Positions 26,946 through 35,287 of a DNA stretch of 64,000 nt are shown here, piece by piece (the first letter of the stretch is position 1; every line of letters starts with the position of its first letter). The notes under the pieces are model-generated. The model made no database searches, was not told where the DNA came from, and worked only from the letters and a program-made list of their open reading frames with translations. Source of the stretch: Pseudomonas sp. PICF141 (GTDB lineage Bacteria > Pseudomonadota > Gammaproteobacteria > Pseudomonadales > Pseudomonadaceae); contig NZ_MUNM01000037.1 in assembly GCF_002286815.1 (NCBI RefSeq), positions 186,001-250,000 of the forward strand, written 5' to 3'. The translations under genes were made by a program, and so were the position numbers.

Positions 26946-27875
26946 GTGAACATCGACACCCGCATCAAATTCCGTCACCTCGTGTGCTTTCTTGAAATGG
27001 CTCGTCAGGGCAGCCTGGCGCGGGCGGCGGATACCTTGGCAGTGAGTCAGCCAGCGATGTCGAAGACGCTCAAGGAGCTGGAGGAGCTGCTGGCGGCAAG
27101 CCTGTTTATACGCAGTAAAAGTGGTGTCAACCTGACCGAAGCCGGGGTTGCCTTTTTGCGTTATGCCGGGCCTTCGGTGCAGGCGCTGCGTGATGGGGTG
27201 AATACCTTGCGCGGTGGCGAATACGCGGCGGGCAAGGTTCGACTCGGCGTGTTGTCGACAGTGGAAAGCTTGCTGGTGCCTGAGGTTGTACGGCGCTTGC
27301 ACGAGCGCCATTCGGCACTGGTGGTAAGTGTGGTGACCGGGCCAAGCGCCTATTTGTTGTCGCAGTTGCGGGTGGGCGACGTGGACCTGGTGGTCGGTCG
27401 TATGACCGAAAGCCCGGAGATTCAGGGATTGACCTTCGAGCATCTTTACAGTGAATCCATGACGCTGGTGGTGCGCCCTGATCATCCCTTGCTGGCCGAG
27501 CCACTGGAGCGTAGCGCCCTGGAAGATTTCCCGCTGGTGCTGCCACTGGCAGGGACGACGATTCGCAAATATGCCGACAGCCTGTTCGTGCAATGCGGCA
27601 TCAGCCAGTCGCGGCAGCGTCTGGAAACCTTGTCTGTGGCCCTGAGCCGTCGTTATGTGTTGTCCAGCGAGGCGATCTGGATCGCGCCACTGGATGCAGT
27701 GCGCCTGGATCTGGCAAGCGGCGAACTGTTTGAGATCAATCTGGGGCAGCGCGAGCCGGGTGGTTCGGTGGGGATTTCCAGTAACGCCAGCTTGCCCTTG
27801 TCACTGGCGGCCCAGTGGTGTGTCGAGGTGCTGCGCGAGGTAGGGCAGGCGTATCGCGAAGGGTTTTATCCATAA
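26946..27875 (+). CDS. pcaQ: LysR-type activator PcaQ
   Basis: A 309-residue LysR regulator beginning at a GTG (NIDTRIKFRHLVCFLEMARQG follows). The HTH is SLARAADTLAVSQPAMSKTLKELEELL, and the rest is the effector-binding fold (VRLGVLSTVESLLVPEVV). PcaQ-type proteins activate pcaHG in response to beta-carboxymuconate. It lies directly upstream of pcaHG on the same strand, and an ATAACC-N4-GGTTAT site overlaps its own stop codon. An upstream in-frame ATG at 26883 would add 21 atypical residues and is not used. Confidence 0.87.
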   Translation: MNIDTRIKFRHLVCFLEMARQGSLARAADTLAVSQPAMSKTLKELEELLAASLFIRSKSGVNLTEAGVAFLRYAGPSVQALRDGVNTLRGGEYAAGKVRLGVLSTVESLLVPEVVRRLHERHSALVVSVVTGPSAYLLSQLRVGDVDLVVGRMTESPEIQGLTFEHLYSESMTLVVRPDHPLLAEPLERSALEDFPLVLPLAGTTIRKYADSLFVQCGISQSRQRLETLSVALSRRYVLSSEAIWIAPLDAVRLDLASGELFEINLGQREPGGSVGISSNASLPLSLAAQWCVEVLREVGQAYREGFYP

Positions 27876-27887
27876 CCGTTTGGTTAT
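27872..27887. promoter_or_regulatory. Candidate PcaQ binding site
   Basis: ATAACC-GTTT-GGTTAT, a perfect 6-bp inverted repeat with a 4-nt spacer, matching the ATAACCN4GGTTAA box described for PcaQ in rhizobia. It overlaps the pcaQ stop codon and lies about 92 bp before the pcaH start. Confidence 0.65.
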
Positions 27888-27978
27888 GTATTGAAGGGGA
27901 CTTTTCAATATTCCCCAGCCTTCTGTTGTTTGAAACTGCGCAGGCAGTGCTCCATAAATCAAACAACAGGAGATCGAC

Positions 27979-28698
27979 ATGTCTGATGCAGACAGCAGTC
28001 GTTTCGTTATTCGTGACCGTAATTGGCACCCCAAAGCCCTGACCCCTGATTACAAAACCTCTGTCGCCCGTTCTCCACGCCAAGCCTTGGTGAGCATTCC
28101 CCAGTCGGCCAGCGAAACCAGTGGCCCTGATTTCTCTCACCTGAAGATGGGGCGGTTCGATAACGACTTGCTGCTAAATTTCAACAACGGCGGTTTGCCG
28201 GTGGGCGAGCGCATCATCGTTTCCGGCCGGGTCTGTGATCAATATGGCAAGCCAATCCCACATACCCTGGTGGAGATGTGGCAGGCCAACGCCGGTGGTC
28301 GCTACCGGCACAAGAATGATCGCTACCTGGCACCGCTGGACCCGAATTTCGGCGGTGTCGGCCGGGCTCTGACTGACCGCGATGGCTACTACAGCTTCCG
28401 CACCATCAAGCCGGGTCCTTACCCATGGCGTAACGGCCCGAATGAGTGGCGTCCGGCGCACATCCACTTCTCTATCAGTGGGCCATCGATCGCCACGCGC
28501 CTGATCACCCAGCTGTATTTCGAAGGCGATCCGCTGATCCCGATGTGCCCGATCGTCAAGTCGATCGCCAATCCAGAGGCGGTACAGAGCCTGATCGCCC
28601 GGCTCGACATGGGTAATGCCAATCCGATGGATTGTCTGGCCTATCGCTTCGACATCGTGCTGCGCGGCCAACGCAAGACCCACTTCGAAAACTGCTGA
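27979..28698 (+). CDS. pcaH: Protocatechuate 3,4-dioxygenase, beta subunit
   Basis: Iron(III)-bearing subunit (239 residues) of the intradiol dioxygenase that opens protocatechuate to beta-carboxy-cis,cis-muconate. The four iron ligands are Tyr109, Tyr148, His161 and His163 counting the initiator Met, equivalent to 108/147/160/162 of the P. putida enzyme. They lie in [11 protein letters not shown] and in [19 protein letters not shown]. The ATG at 27979 follows AGGAGATCGAC. pcaG begins 11 nt after its stop. Confidence 0.97.
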   Translation: MSDADSSRFVIRDRNWHPKALTPDYKTSVARSPRQALVSIPQSASETSGPDFSHLKMGRFDNDLLLNFNNGGLPVGERIIVSGRVCDQYGKPIPHTLVEMWQANAGGRYRHKNDRYLAPLDPNFGGVGRALTDRDGYYSFRTIKPGPYPWRNGPNEWRPAHIHFSISGPSIATRLITQLYFEGDPLIPMCPIVKSIANPEAVQSLIARLDMGNANPMDCLAYRFDIVLRGQRKTHFENC

Positions 28699-28709
28699 GG
28701 AGTCCGTCC

Positions 28710-29315
28710 ATGCCTATCGAACTGCTACCCGAAACCCCTTCGCAAACAGCCGGCCCTTACGTACATATCGGTCTGGCCCTGGCGGCTGCCGGCAACCCGA
28801 CACGGCCGGAGGAAATCTGGAATCAGATGGCCAAGCCGGGTGCCGAGGGCGAACAGATTTTGCTGATCGGTCATGTCTATGACGGCAACGGTCACCTGGT
28901 GCGAGACTCATTTCTGGAGTTTTGGCAGGCCAATCATGAAGGGGTTTACGACTCGGTCTTCGACTCGGAAAAAACCTTCAACAGCTTTGGCCGAACCGCC
29001 ACCACCTTCGATGCAGGAGAGTGGACACTCAATACCATCAAGCCTGGCGTGGTGAAGAATGCCGCCGGGGTGCCGATGGCGCCGCACATCAATGTGTCGC
29101 TGTTTGCCCGCGGGATCAATATTCACCTGCAAACCCGGCTGTACTTTGCCGATGAGCCACAAGCCAACGCGAAGTGCCCGGTGCTTAATCTGATCGAGCA
29201 ACCGCAGCGTCGAGAAACGCTGATAGCGCAACGTTGCGAGGTGGATGGCAAGGCGGCTTATCGTTTTGACATACGTATTCAGGGGGAGGGTGAAACGGTG
29301 TTCTTCGATTTTTAA
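28710..29315 (+). CDS. pcaG: Protocatechuate 3,4-dioxygenase, alpha subunit
   Basis: Non-catalytic partner (201 residues) that assembles with PcaH and helps form the substrate pocket. It has the intradiol-dioxygenase fold (SQTAGPYVHIGLALAAAG, DSFLEFWQANHEGVYD, PHINVSLFARGINIHLQTRLYF) but lacks the His pair and Tyr ligands for iron, as expected for the alpha subunit. The ATG at 28710 has GAGGAG about 8 nt upstream. It ends the pcaHG unit just before a bidirectional terminator. Confidence 0.96.
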   Translation: MPIELLPETPSQTAGPYVHIGLALAAAGNPTRPEEIWNQMAKPGAEGEQILLIGHVYDGNGHLVRDSFLEFWQANHEGVYDSVFDSEKTFNSFGRTATTFDAGEWTLNTIKPGVVKNAAGVPMAPHINVSLFARGINIHLQTRLYFADEPQANAKCPVLNLIEQPQRRETLIAQRCEVDGKAAYRFDIRIQGEGETVFFDF

Positions 29316-29366
29316 ATCCGCTTAGTGCCGAGTCAGTGAGTTCAACGAGCCAAGCATGCAGACAAC

Positions 29367-29406
29367 AAAAAGCCGCTGCCACCCTCACAGGGCGGCAGCG
29401 GCTTTT
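29367..29406. terminator. Bidirectional terminator between pcaG and quiA
   Basis: Long hairpin with arms of about 18 bp (one mismatch) flanked by an A-run on the left and a T-run on the right, so it can end both convergent genes. Confidence 0.88.
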
Positions 29407-29420
29407 CAGGTGTTACGGGG

Positions 29421-31844
29421 TTACTGGCTATCAGGCAGCGCGTAAGCGATCACATAATCGCCGCGATCGGGCGACTGACGCGCACCACCTGCGGTGATGA
29501 CAACGTACTGCTTGCCTGTTTTCGGCGACACATACGTCATCGGGCCACCCTGGCTACCCACGGGTAGCCGGGCTTTCCAGGCCTCTTTTCCGTTGGCGGA
29601 GTTGAAGGCGCGCAGGTAGTAGTCCTGTGTACCGGCGATGAACACCAGGCCGCCCTGGGTGGAGAGCGTACCACCCAGCGTCGGCATGCCGATCGGCAAC
29701 GGCAGATGCATCTTGATACCCAATGGGCCAGTATCCTGGACGGTGCCAACCGGCACTTGCCACGCGATTTTCTGGGTTTTCATGTCGATCGCGGTCAGTG
29801 TGCCAAAGGGCGGTGCCTGGCAAGGGATACCGGCGACCGACAGGAAGCGGTTCTTGTTCACTGCATACGGGGTGCCTTTGAGCGGTACCGCGCCCATGCC
29901 GGTGTTCAGTGCTTCACCACCGGAAGAAGCCTTGGCATCTTTCTTCGCCGCAACCATCTGGATCCACAGGCCCAGACGCATGTCGTTGACGAAGATAAAA
30001 CCGTGTACCGGGTCAGTTGAGATACCGCCCCAGTTCATCCCTCCCAGCGAACCCGGGAAGCTCAGCGAGATATCGGTGCCTGGTGCGGTGTACAGCCCGT
30101 CGTAACGCATTTTCTTGAACGAGATACGGCAGAGCAGTTGATCGAACGGCGTCGCCCCCCACATGTCCGACTCGGTCAGCGTCTGTGCGCCGATCTCTGG
30201 CATGCCCACCGATTTCGGCTGAGTCAGCGAGTAAGGTTCGTTCGGGATGTTCGACGTTTTGACCGGAACCTCTTCCACCTTGGTCAGCGGTTTGCCGGTG
30301 GCGCGGTCAAGCACGAAGATCTGCCCGGCTTTGGTGCCGATCACGACGGCGGGCACCTTGCTGCCGTCAGCTTTGGTGAAGTCGATCAGGCTTGGCTGCA
30401 TGGGCAGGTCGAAGTCCCACAGGTCGTTGTGGACGGTTTGGTAGATCCACTTTTCTTCGCCGGTTGTTGCGTTCAGTGCAAGAACGGAAGCGCCGTACTT
30501 GTGGTTCAGTGCCGTACGTTCCACACCGTAGATGTCGGTGGACGAACTACCCATCGGCAAGAACACGGTGTTCATCGCCGGGTCGTAAGACATCGGTGCC
30601 CAACTGTTGGGGGTGCTGCGCACGTACGTGCTGCCGGCAGCCGGAGCTTGCTTGTCTTCGGTGTTGCCCGGGTCGAATGCCCAGCGCATCTCGCCGGTGA
30701 CGACGTCGAAACCACGGATCACGCCACCTGGCATGTCGGTCTGGACGTTGTCGGCGACACGGCCGCCTACGACTACGGTGGTCCCGGCCATCAGCGGTGC
30801 CGACGACAGCTGGTAATAGGAGTCAGGGACGTCGCCGAGACCGGCTTTCAGATCAACCTGGCCATTGTTACCGAAGCCCTGGCAGAACTCCCCTGTGTCG
30901 GCGTCCATTGCGATCAGGCGCGCATCGATGGTGTTGGTCAGCAGACGGCGCTGGCAGTTGGCGTCGGCCGGTATCGACACTGGCTTTACAGGTGTGCTGC
31001 CGTCAGCAGGCTGGGCGAGCGCGGCGGTAGCGTCGAAGTAGGCGATACCGCGGCAACGTTGCCAAACACGGGTCTTGGCGTTGATCTCATTTTTCCACAG
31101 CTGTTTACCGGTGTCGGCATCCAGTGCGATGAGGTTGTTGTGCGGGGTGCAGATGAACACCTTGTCGCCAACCTGCAGCGGAGTCATCTGATCTTCGGCG
31201 CCATTGCCGTCGCTGATCGCGATGTCCCCGGTATTGTAGGTCCATGCCGGCACCAGCTTCGAGACGTTGCTACGGTTGATCTGGTCCAGAGCGGCGAAGC
31301 GGCCGCCACCTTCGTCGTTACCGTAGTGTTCCCAGTTTTTCTGGGCCTTGGCAGGGTCGACCGTTGTCAGGCCTGGGCTGTCACCGGTCGGCGAGACAGG
31401 GGCATGGGGGACGAACATACCGGCTCCACCTGCCACCACGGCGATTGCCAGCACACCGCTCAGAGCGTAGCCACTGCGACCGCTGGCCAGGCTATTGGCC
31501 TTGCGCAGGTGGGGGTAGATCAGTGCCACAAACAGGCTCAGCACGCCCAAGGCGAACAAGCGAGAGATCAGTGGCCAGAAGTTCAGTCCGACATCGGCCA
31601 GCGCCCAAATCACGGTAAGCACCATCACCGCCGCGAACAGCCAGGCACCCTGCAGACGCTGCTTGAACAGCAGTATGGCAGACACGATCAAACCGAAACC
31701 GGCGAGCAGGAAGTACCAGCTACCGCCAAGCGTGGCGAGGTAGCCACCACCTGCTGCGAAGAATAATCCAAATACCAGCACGCCGAAGGCGACGACCCAG
31801 ATGGGCCAGCGACTGATGGATGCCGAAGGTCGAAACTTAGTCAT
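29421..31844 (-). CDS. quiA: PQQ-dependent quinate/shikimate dehydrogenase (quinone)
   Basis: Membrane-bound quinoprotein (807 residues) that oxidises a polyol in the periplasm and reduces ubiquinone. About five N-terminal membrane helices (residues 10-145) precede a PQQ beta-propeller starting near WEHYGNDEGGGRFAALDQIN. The family segments WGATPFDQLLCRISFKK and SFPGSLGGMNWGG are present. It resembles both glucose and quinate dehydrogenases; the NDMRLGLWIQM segment and its place beside pcaHG favour quinate/shikimate, which yields protocatechuate after dehydration. The ATG at 31842-31844 starts MTKFRPSAS; the longer frame is dismissed. Confidence 0.8.
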   Translation of the reverse strand: MTKFRPSASISRWPIWVVAFGVLVFGLFFAAGGGYLATLGGSWYFLLAGFGLIVSAILLFKQRLQGAWLFAAVMVLTVIWALADVGLNFWPLISRLFALGVLSLFVALIYPHLRKANSLASGRSGYALSGVLAIAVVAGGAGMFVPHAPVSPTGDSPGLTTVDPAKAQKNWEHYGNDEGGGRFAALDQINRSNVSKLVPAWTYNTGDIAISDGNGAEDQMTPLQVGDKVFICTPHNNLIALDADTGKQLWKNEINAKTRVWQRCRGIAYFDATAALAQPADGSTPVKPVSIPADANCQRRLLTNTIDARLIAMDADTGEFCQGFGNNGQVDLKAGLGDVPDSYYQLSSAPLMAGTTVVVGGRVADNVQTDMPGGVIRGFDVVTGEMRWAFDPGNTEDKQAPAAGSTYVRSTPNSWAPMSYDPAMNTVFLPMGSSSTDIYGVERTALNHKYGASVLALNATTGEEKWIYQTVHNDLWDFDLPMQPSLIDFTKADGSKVPAVVIGTKAGQIFVLDRATGKPLTKVEEVPVKTSNIPNEPYSLTQPKSVGMPEIGAQTLTESDMWGATPFDQLLCRISFKKMRYDGLYTAPGTDISLSFPGSLGGMNWGGISTDPVHGFIFVNDMRLGLWIQMVAAKKDAKASSGGEALNTGMGAVPLKGTPYAVNKNRFLSVAGIPCQAPPFGTLTAIDMKTQKIAWQVPVGTVQDTGPLGIKMHLPLPIGMPTLGGTLSTQGGLVFIAGTQDYYLRAFNSANGKEAWKARLPVGSQGGPMTYVSPKTGKQYVVITAGGARQSPDRGDYVIAYALPDSQ

Positions 31845-32082
31845 GTTGCATGATCCTACTGGCGCATGAACGTTTGTGGGGAGGGTTAAGAGTAGTGAAG
31901 GCAAGTTTGAAAATAGTTGTTAACTATTTGGTTAATTGCGCAAAGATATCAAAAAAAGCGAGCCCTGCGACAAATTGTCATTTACCGGAAAGGAGAAACA
32001 CTGTTGCGGCGATGGTAACAATCGAGAGGGATGACTCTAAATATGCGGGGCGAGCTTGCGAAGATTGCCTTCAGCCAGGTGT
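31845..32082. other. Upstream region of quiA
   Basis: About 240 bp, AT-rich at 31895-31960, with the imperfect palindrome GTTAACTATTTGGTTAAT near 31920, likely carrying the quiA promoter. No ORF is supported. Confidence 0.4.
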
Positions 32083-32183
32083 GATTGGCCTACCGCAACG
32101 AGCGATAGGCAATGGGGTCCGTCTGCAGGTCCCGCACCGGGATCTCCCAAATGATTTGCTTGGGTGGCGTTTCTTTGTAGGCC
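32083..32183 (-). pseudogene. Orphan 3' end of a second wssI-like gene
   Basis: This 101-bp stretch matches 38959-39068, the end of the intact wssI gene and its stop codon, in the same orientation at high identity with a 9-bp in-frame deletion. Translated on the minus strand it ends AYKETPPKQIIWEIP.RDLQ.DPIAYRSLR and stop. The rest of the gene is absent: the homology breaks at GGCC (32180-32183) into a LysR gene body. It is a truncated remnant, one side of a recombination junction. Confidence 0.8.
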
Positions 32184-32949
32184 CGGGATGGAAATTACCG
32201 ACGTCGGTCGGGAAGTGCTGGCCCATGCCACCCGAATCATGGAGGAAATGGAATCGATCAGAAGCTCGGTTGCCGGTGGCCGATCGTCTTTTCGTGGAAC
32301 GGTGGTCATCGGTACGACGCCGACGGTTGCCGAGATTGTCACCGTACCGTTGGTGCGCAAGATCCGCGAGGCGCATCCCAATCTGGCTGTCCGTTTTTCC
32401 TCGGCCTACAGCGGGTATCTGCTGGATTGGGTGCAGCGCGGTGAATTGGAACTGGCCATTTCCTATGATCCGCAACCCCTGCATACGCTCAGGATTGTGC
32501 CGGTGATGATGGAAAACCTGCTGCTGGTCGGCCCCGCCAGCGCCAACCTGCGCATCGACACGCCGGTAACCTTTGCCTCCCTGGCCGAGCAGCAACTGGT
32601 ATTGCCAAGTGCCCGACATGGCCTTCGGGTCATTCTGGATAACTGTGCCAGAGAAGCCGGAATCAAGCTCAAGACCAGCGTTGAAGCCGACTCGTTCGGT
32701 GCAATGATCGATCTGGTCCGCAATGGCTTCGGTATGACGGCGTTGCCACTGGCGTCGATTTACGCCCAAGTCGAAGCCGGGGTGCTGTGTGCGGCGCCGC
32801 TGATCGATCCGGTGCCCATGCGCAAACTGGTTCAGGTTTTTCCGGCGGACAGGCGCGTCAGCCCGGCTGCTAAATTCGTCGGAGACGCCTTCATCGAAAT
32901 TGCTGCCGACCTGGTCAATCGCAAGATCTGGGCTGGACACCTGCTTTGA
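32184..32949 (+). pseudogene. LysR-type regulator lacking its DNA-binding domain
   Basis: An open frame (possible GTG start at 32164, inside the wssI remnant) encodes about 255 residues of a LysR protein, starting at MEITDVGREVLAHATRIMEEM, which in intact relatives follows the HTH and lies near residue 60. The effector domain is complete (FRGTVVIGTTPTVAEIVTVP to FIEIAADLVN). Without the helix-turn-helix it cannot act as a normal regulator. The truncation point coincides with the wssI remnant junction at about 32183, so deletion or recombination removed its front. Confidence 0.8.
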
Positions 32950-33070
32950 GCCATCGGCCAATCGGTTAGCCCCTGCCCTTAGTTGCGCAACTGCTCACGA
33001 CTTCTGCTTTTTCTCACCACTGATGACACTGTCTTAAACCATCAAATGCAACAGCATTTTTATATTGGGG

Positions 33071-33306
33071 ATGCTGCAAGTACTGGTCTGGGGAGGTTCG
33101 TTCTTCCTGATGGCCATCATGGCCGATCCGATCATGAGAGAGACCGGCCGGGCCAGCCAATGGGTGTATGGCGCGCTGTCACTTGGCGGCATTGACCAGC
33201 CGGCTTATTGCTCGCTATGGCGATCGCCCCATCCTCGCCAGTAGCGGCCTGGGCGTCGCCATCGGGCTGTTTCTGATGGCCAGCTCGACCTCATTGCCGA
33301 TGTTTC
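33071..33306 (+). pseudogene. Decayed N-terminal fragment of an MFS transporter
   Basis: From an ATG at 33071 the frame gives LQVLVWGGSFFLMAIMADPIM and then QWVYGALSL. After a frameshift near 33185, the +1 frame continues LTSRLIARYGDRPILASSG and VAIGLFLMASSTSLPMF. This is the first helix, the conserved RxGxRP loop and helix 3 of a major facilitator, with sequence missing and the phase broken. The remaining nine or so helices are absent. Confidence 0.7.
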
Positions 33307-33310
33307 TTTT

Positions 33311-33530
33311 GTGCAGCCCTCAGGCCTCGACGGCGTTACTCCAGCCTTGCACAAAATCCAGGAAGCCATCCTGCGACCGATTCAGCTCAGCGGACATACA
33401 CTCCACGTCACCGGCAGCATGGGGTTGGCCACCTATCCCGCCGACGGCAGCGATACCGACACGTTGCTCAGCAACGCGGACGCCGCCATGTACCGGGAGA
33501 TTTTCAGTCAGGTCAATAATCGGCGTAGAG
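33311..33530 (+). pseudogene. C-terminal fragment of a GGDEF domain
   Basis: In one frame the DNA encodes LHKIQEAILRPIQLSGHTL followed by VTGSMGLATYPADGSDTDTL and LLSNADAAMYR, which is the end of a diguanylate-cyclase (GGDEF) domain with its SxGxAxYPxDG and NADxAMY blocks. The GGDEF signature, the N-terminal half and any start codon are absent. It abuts the MFS fragment directly, so both are debris. Confidence 0.78.
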
Positions 33531-33550
33531 GCAGTTGCCCCTGCGGTGAC

Positions 33551-34939
33551 TCAATAGTACCGTCGCGGGTCGGAATCGATCAGGCTGGCCAGTTTGGTCA
33601 AGGCGAAGCGCAGTTCGTCCTGGCTCGTGGGTGACATCAATACCAGCCGCACACAACGGGTAATCCCGGAGCGTTCAGCCTGGAACTGGGTGCCACTGAG
33701 TACAAGCACACCATTGGCTCGGGCGAGCATGGTGAACTCGTCACTGGTCCATGGCTCGGGCAGCGTCAACCAGACGTGGTACGAATAGGGTTGGGTCTTG
33801 AGCTCGAAATTGGCAAAGATTTCCTGGGCAATCGCTTGCCGCCCGGCGGCTTCGTTGCGCTGGATACGGATCAGTTTTTTGTCCAGGCCTTCGGTGATCA
33901 CGTTGCTGGCCAGTTGCGCTGTCAACGGCGACGGCATCCAGACGCTGCTGCGCACCATCGAGGTCAGGCGTGACAGCAGTTTCGGCGGGCTATAGATGTA
34001 ACCGACACGCAGCGCCGGCATGACCGACTTCGACAGGCTGGTCAGGTACACCGAACGGTCTGGTGCAAACGCCGACAGCGGCTTGATCGATGGATCGGTG
34101 GCGAGGAAGCCATAAATGTCATCGTCGAGGATGATGAAGTCGAACTCTTCGGCCAATGCCGCGATTTGGGCCCGGCGCTTTTGCGACATGATCGCCGCCG
34201 TCGGGTTCTGGCAGGTTGCCACGCACACCAGCATCGCCGGTTTCTCTCGCTCGCACAGTTCGCGCAACGCTTCGGGAATGATCCCTTCGTCGTCCATCGG
34301 TACGCCACGCAGGCGGCGCTCAAGGCCATGGGCCAGGGAAATAATGCCGGGGTAGCAAAGTGCTTCGCAGAGCACGAGGTCACCGGCGTTGGTCAGAGCG
34401 CTCATCGCGACCATCAAGCCATGCTGGGCCCCGGCGGTGATCACCACTTGCTGCCATTGCGCATCAGGCAACGAATGGCGCAACCACTGCGCGCCCGCCT
34501 CGCGATGCGCCGGGTGACCGCCGTCCGGTGCGTAATCCAGGGCTCGGGCAAAATCGGTGCTCTTGGCCATCCCCACCAGGGCGCCGCGCAACCAGTACTC
34601 CAGGGTTTCGCTGTAAGGCTTGATGATCGAAAGATCGAGTAACTCGGATTGCCCCAGATTCAGCGGCGCGGCGCTGTTGCTCGCCGGCAGTTCCAGCTGC
34701 TTCTGGTTGAGCACATAAGTACCACGCCCCACTTCCCCCTGCACCAGACGACGCCGATGGGCTTCGCTATAAGCCCGGCTGATGGTACCCGGCGTGACAT
34801 TCAGAGTAGTGGCCAGCTCCCGCAGGGTCGGTAGGCGATCGCCTTCATTCAACACGCCGTTGCTGATATCGCGCGCCAACGCATCGGCAATCGACAAGTA
34901 CATCGGCTGGCTGAACTCGCTTAGCTGGGGAACCCACAT
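33551..34939 (-). CDS. MocR/PdxR-type regulator (GntR HTH fused to aminotransferase domain)
   Basis: A 462-residue chimera of an N-terminal winged helix (residues 12-75, LPTLRELATTLNVTPGTISRAYSEA) and a fold-type I aminotransferase domain. The PLP-binding Lys is in TSLSKSVMPALRVGY, with ILDDDIYGFL carrying the PLP Asp. MocR regulators sense PLP or amino-acid adducts and often control adjacent amine or amino-acid genes. It is divergent from the BenE-type transporter, and inverted AATCGACTCAATC-type repeats between them are likely operators. Confidence 0.88.
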   Translation of the reverse strand: MWVPQLSEFSQPMYLSIADALARDISNGVLNEGDRLPTLRELATTLNVTPGTISRAYSEAHRRRLVQGEVGRGTYVLNQKQLELPASNSAAPLNLGQSELLDLSIIKPYSETLEYWLRGALVGMAKSTDFARALDYAPDGGHPAHREAGAQWLRHSLPDAQWQQVVITAGAQHGLMVAMSALTNAGDLVLCEALCYPGIISLAHGLERRLRGVPMDDEGIIPEALRELCEREKPAMLVCVATCQNPTAAIMSQKRRAQIAALAEEFDFIILDDDIYGFLATDPSIKPLSAFAPDRSVYLTSLSKSVMPALRVGYIYSPPKLLSRLTSMVRSSVWMPSPLTAQLASNVITEGLDKKLIRIQRNEAAGRQAIAQEIFANFELKTQPYSYHVWLTLPEPWTSDEFTMLARANGVLVLSGTQFQAERSGITRCVRLVLMSPTSQDELRFALTKLASLIDSDPRRYY

Positions 34940-35046
34940 GGATGATTACTGCCCATCGTAGAAATGATGAATATCCGAGCATATCACATGGAGGTTAGGC
35001 AACTAATAAATCGACCCAATCGATAAATTGATTCGATTGATTTGGT

Positions 35047-35243
35047 GATTGAGTCGATTTTCATTATTCGAAAAAGATATTTTTCACGAAATTAATTTTC
35101 TTATAAATCAATTAAATAAACGGACAATCATCGAAAAACAGGCACTGATAGCAAAAAAACATCTCGTAACAACCCTGCCGTCTATTGAATCAACTCAATT
35201 CATTCAAATACACTCATATCGAATCGAGTCAATCGACTCAATC
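35047..35243. promoter_or_regulatory. Repeated operator-like 13-mers between mocR and benE-type gene
   Basis: GATTGAGTCGATT at 35047-35059 recurs inverted as AATCGACTCAATC at 35231-35243. A near copy, AATCGAGTCAATC, lies at 35222-35234 and overlaps the latter with a 9-bp period. Further TCGATTGA-like words fill 35011-35045. The interval is AT-rich and non-coding (34940-35287). Multiple copies in a divergent MocR region suggest binding sites. Confidence 0.55.
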
Positions 35244-35287
35244 CACCCCGGTCACTGCGCGACTCTGCCGCGCCAAGTCGAGACATC

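Noticed and set aside
30138..31766. 542-codon plus-strand ORF opposite quiA
   Set aside because: Antisense shadow, biased composition and no start context; quiA on the other strand has full family motifs.
29421..31844. Glucose dehydrogenase (gcd) assignment for the PQQ enzyme
   Set aside because: The families are close, but the segment ending NDMRLGLWIQM and linkage to pcaHG fit quinate/shikimate dehydrogenase better. Not fully excluded.
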